Positions 5,958 to 6,486 of a DNA stretch of 6,486 nucleotides are shown piece by piece. The first letter of the stretch is position 1; each line of letters begins with the position of its first letter. Source of the DNA: an uncultured Pseudorhodoferax sp. (GTDB taxonomy: Bacteria > Pseudomonadota > Gammaproteobacteria > Burkholderiales > Burkholderiaceae); assembly GCA_913776795.1 (NCBI GenBank), contig CAJYRH010000131.1:1-6486 (forward strand), read 5' to 3'. The translations under genes and the position numbers were made by a program. Below the pieces are notes generated by a model, which saw nothing but the letters and a program-made list of their open reading frames with translations, searched no databases and was not told where the DNA came from.

Positions 5958-6486
5958 TCAGTCGACCTTCGCGCCTGAGGCACGCACCACTGCGCCCCAC
6001 TTCTCGATGTCCGAGGCAAGGACCGCTTTGAACTCGGCCGGCGACGTCGCGTAGGGTTCGGCGCCCTGGGCCGCAAATCGTTCAACCATCTCGGGCTGCT
6101 GCAGCACTGCGTTGACGTCGGCGTTGACGCGGTCCACGAGTTCGCGTGGCATGTTCCTGTGGGCCATCAGGCCGAACCATGGGTTGACGTCGAAGCCCGG
6201 CAGGCCGCTTTCGGCGACCGTGGGAATGGTGCCGAAGGCGGGGGCGCGCTTGGCGCTCGTGACGGCGATGGGCTGCAGCGCTGCGGTCTTGATCTGGCCG
6301 GCCACCGAGGGCAGGCTCGTGAACACCACGTCGATCTGACCGCCGAGCAGGTCTTGCAGCGCCGGCGCCGCGCCGCGGTAGGGCACGTGCACGAGTTCGA
6401 TCTTGGCAGCGCGTGCGAACATCTCGCCCAGCAGGTGGTTGACCGAGCCATTGCCGGCCGATCCGTAGGTCACGCGACCGCTGCGC
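5958..6486 (-). CDS. Bug/TctC-family tripartite tricarboxylate transporter substrate-binding protein, N-terminus cut by window
   Basis: The C-terminal 175 residues are present; intact members are about 320 residues including a signal peptide, which lies beyond the right edge. Seen: RSGRVTYGSAGNGSVNHL, then VHVPYRGAAPALQDLLGGQID, the standard Bug ligand-loop region. PIAVTSAKRAPAFGTIPTVAE and SGLPGFDVNPWFGL follow. Family knowledge: Bug proteins are periplasmic receptors that bind small carboxylates or amides by a Venus-flytrap mechanism; Burkholderiales genomes carry many, mostly without adjacent TctAB membrane subunits. The ligand cannot be predicted here. The frame stays open to the window edge, and the GTG at 6473-6471 is an internal valine, not a start. 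The gene converges on the M61 gene across a 118-bp gap, so it is probably unrelated to it in function. Confidence 0.93.
   Translation of the reverse strand, partial: RSGRVTYGSAGNGSVNHLLGEMFARAAKIELVHVPYRGAAPALQDLLGGQIDVVFTSLPSVAGQIKTAALQPIAVTSAKRAPAFGTIPTVAESGLPGFDVNPWFGLMAHRNMPRELVDRVNADVNAVLQQPEMVERFAAQGAEPYATSPAEFKAVLASDIEKWGAVVRASGAKVD

Noticed and set aside
3686..6085. A 799-codon open frame on the minus strand opposite the M61 gene
   Set aside because: Its product is rich in Arg, Gln, His and Ala with no recognisable domain. It lies antisense to an M61 peptidase with intact motifs, runs across the convergent gap into the Bug gene, and is explained by high GC at third positions.
1..6486. 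A novel defence, mobile or biosynthetic system
   Set aside because: All main genes belong to well-known housekeeping or transport families with usual lengths. No integrase, transposase, toxin, repeat array or compositional break was seen.

Overview
The window looks like ordinary chromosome from a high-GC betaproteobacterium, most likely Comamonadaceae (Acidovorax/Comamonas/Delftia type). This is inferred from codon use, the protein sequences, a Bug-type solute-binding protein, and a TACAAT promoter element placed almost directly against a start codon. No database search was possible. No transposon, phage, CRISPR, tRNA or rRNA is visible.

Layout: (1) minus strand, 1-853, the 5' part of ychF, a ribosome-associated P-loop ATPase that runs off the left edge. 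(2) Minus strand, 992-1903, a MOSC-domain molybdenum-cofactor protein of the YcbX/mARC kind. (3) A 65-bp divergent promoter region, 1904-1968. (4) Plus strand, 1969-3117, an FAD-dependent monooxygenase of the UbiH/UbiF/VisC/COQ6 family. (5) Plus strand, 3147-3968, a DsbC-family disulfide isomerase with a lipoprotein-like signal peptide. (6) Plus strand, 4010-5839, an M61 glycyl-aminopeptidase-like metalloprotease with a C-terminal PDZ domain. (7) A 118-bp convergent gap with a hairpin plus T8 terminator. (8) Minus strand, 5958 to the right edge, the C-terminal part of a Bug/TctC-family periplasmic solute-binding protein.

The FAD monooxygenase and dsbC are 29 bp apart and probably co-transcribed. 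The M61 gene follows 41 bp later and may also have its own promoter. The genes do not form an obvious single pathway: they cover translation/stress, Mo-enzyme reduction, quinone biosynthesis, envelope thiol chemistry, proteolysis and uptake.

I found no convincing undescribed system. The points most worth a second look are modest: a probably membrane-anchored DsbC with an Ala/Pro linker, an FAD monooxygenase with altered FAD-contact motifs, start codons that suggest leaderless mRNAs, and a nearly symmetric back-to-back promoter pair.
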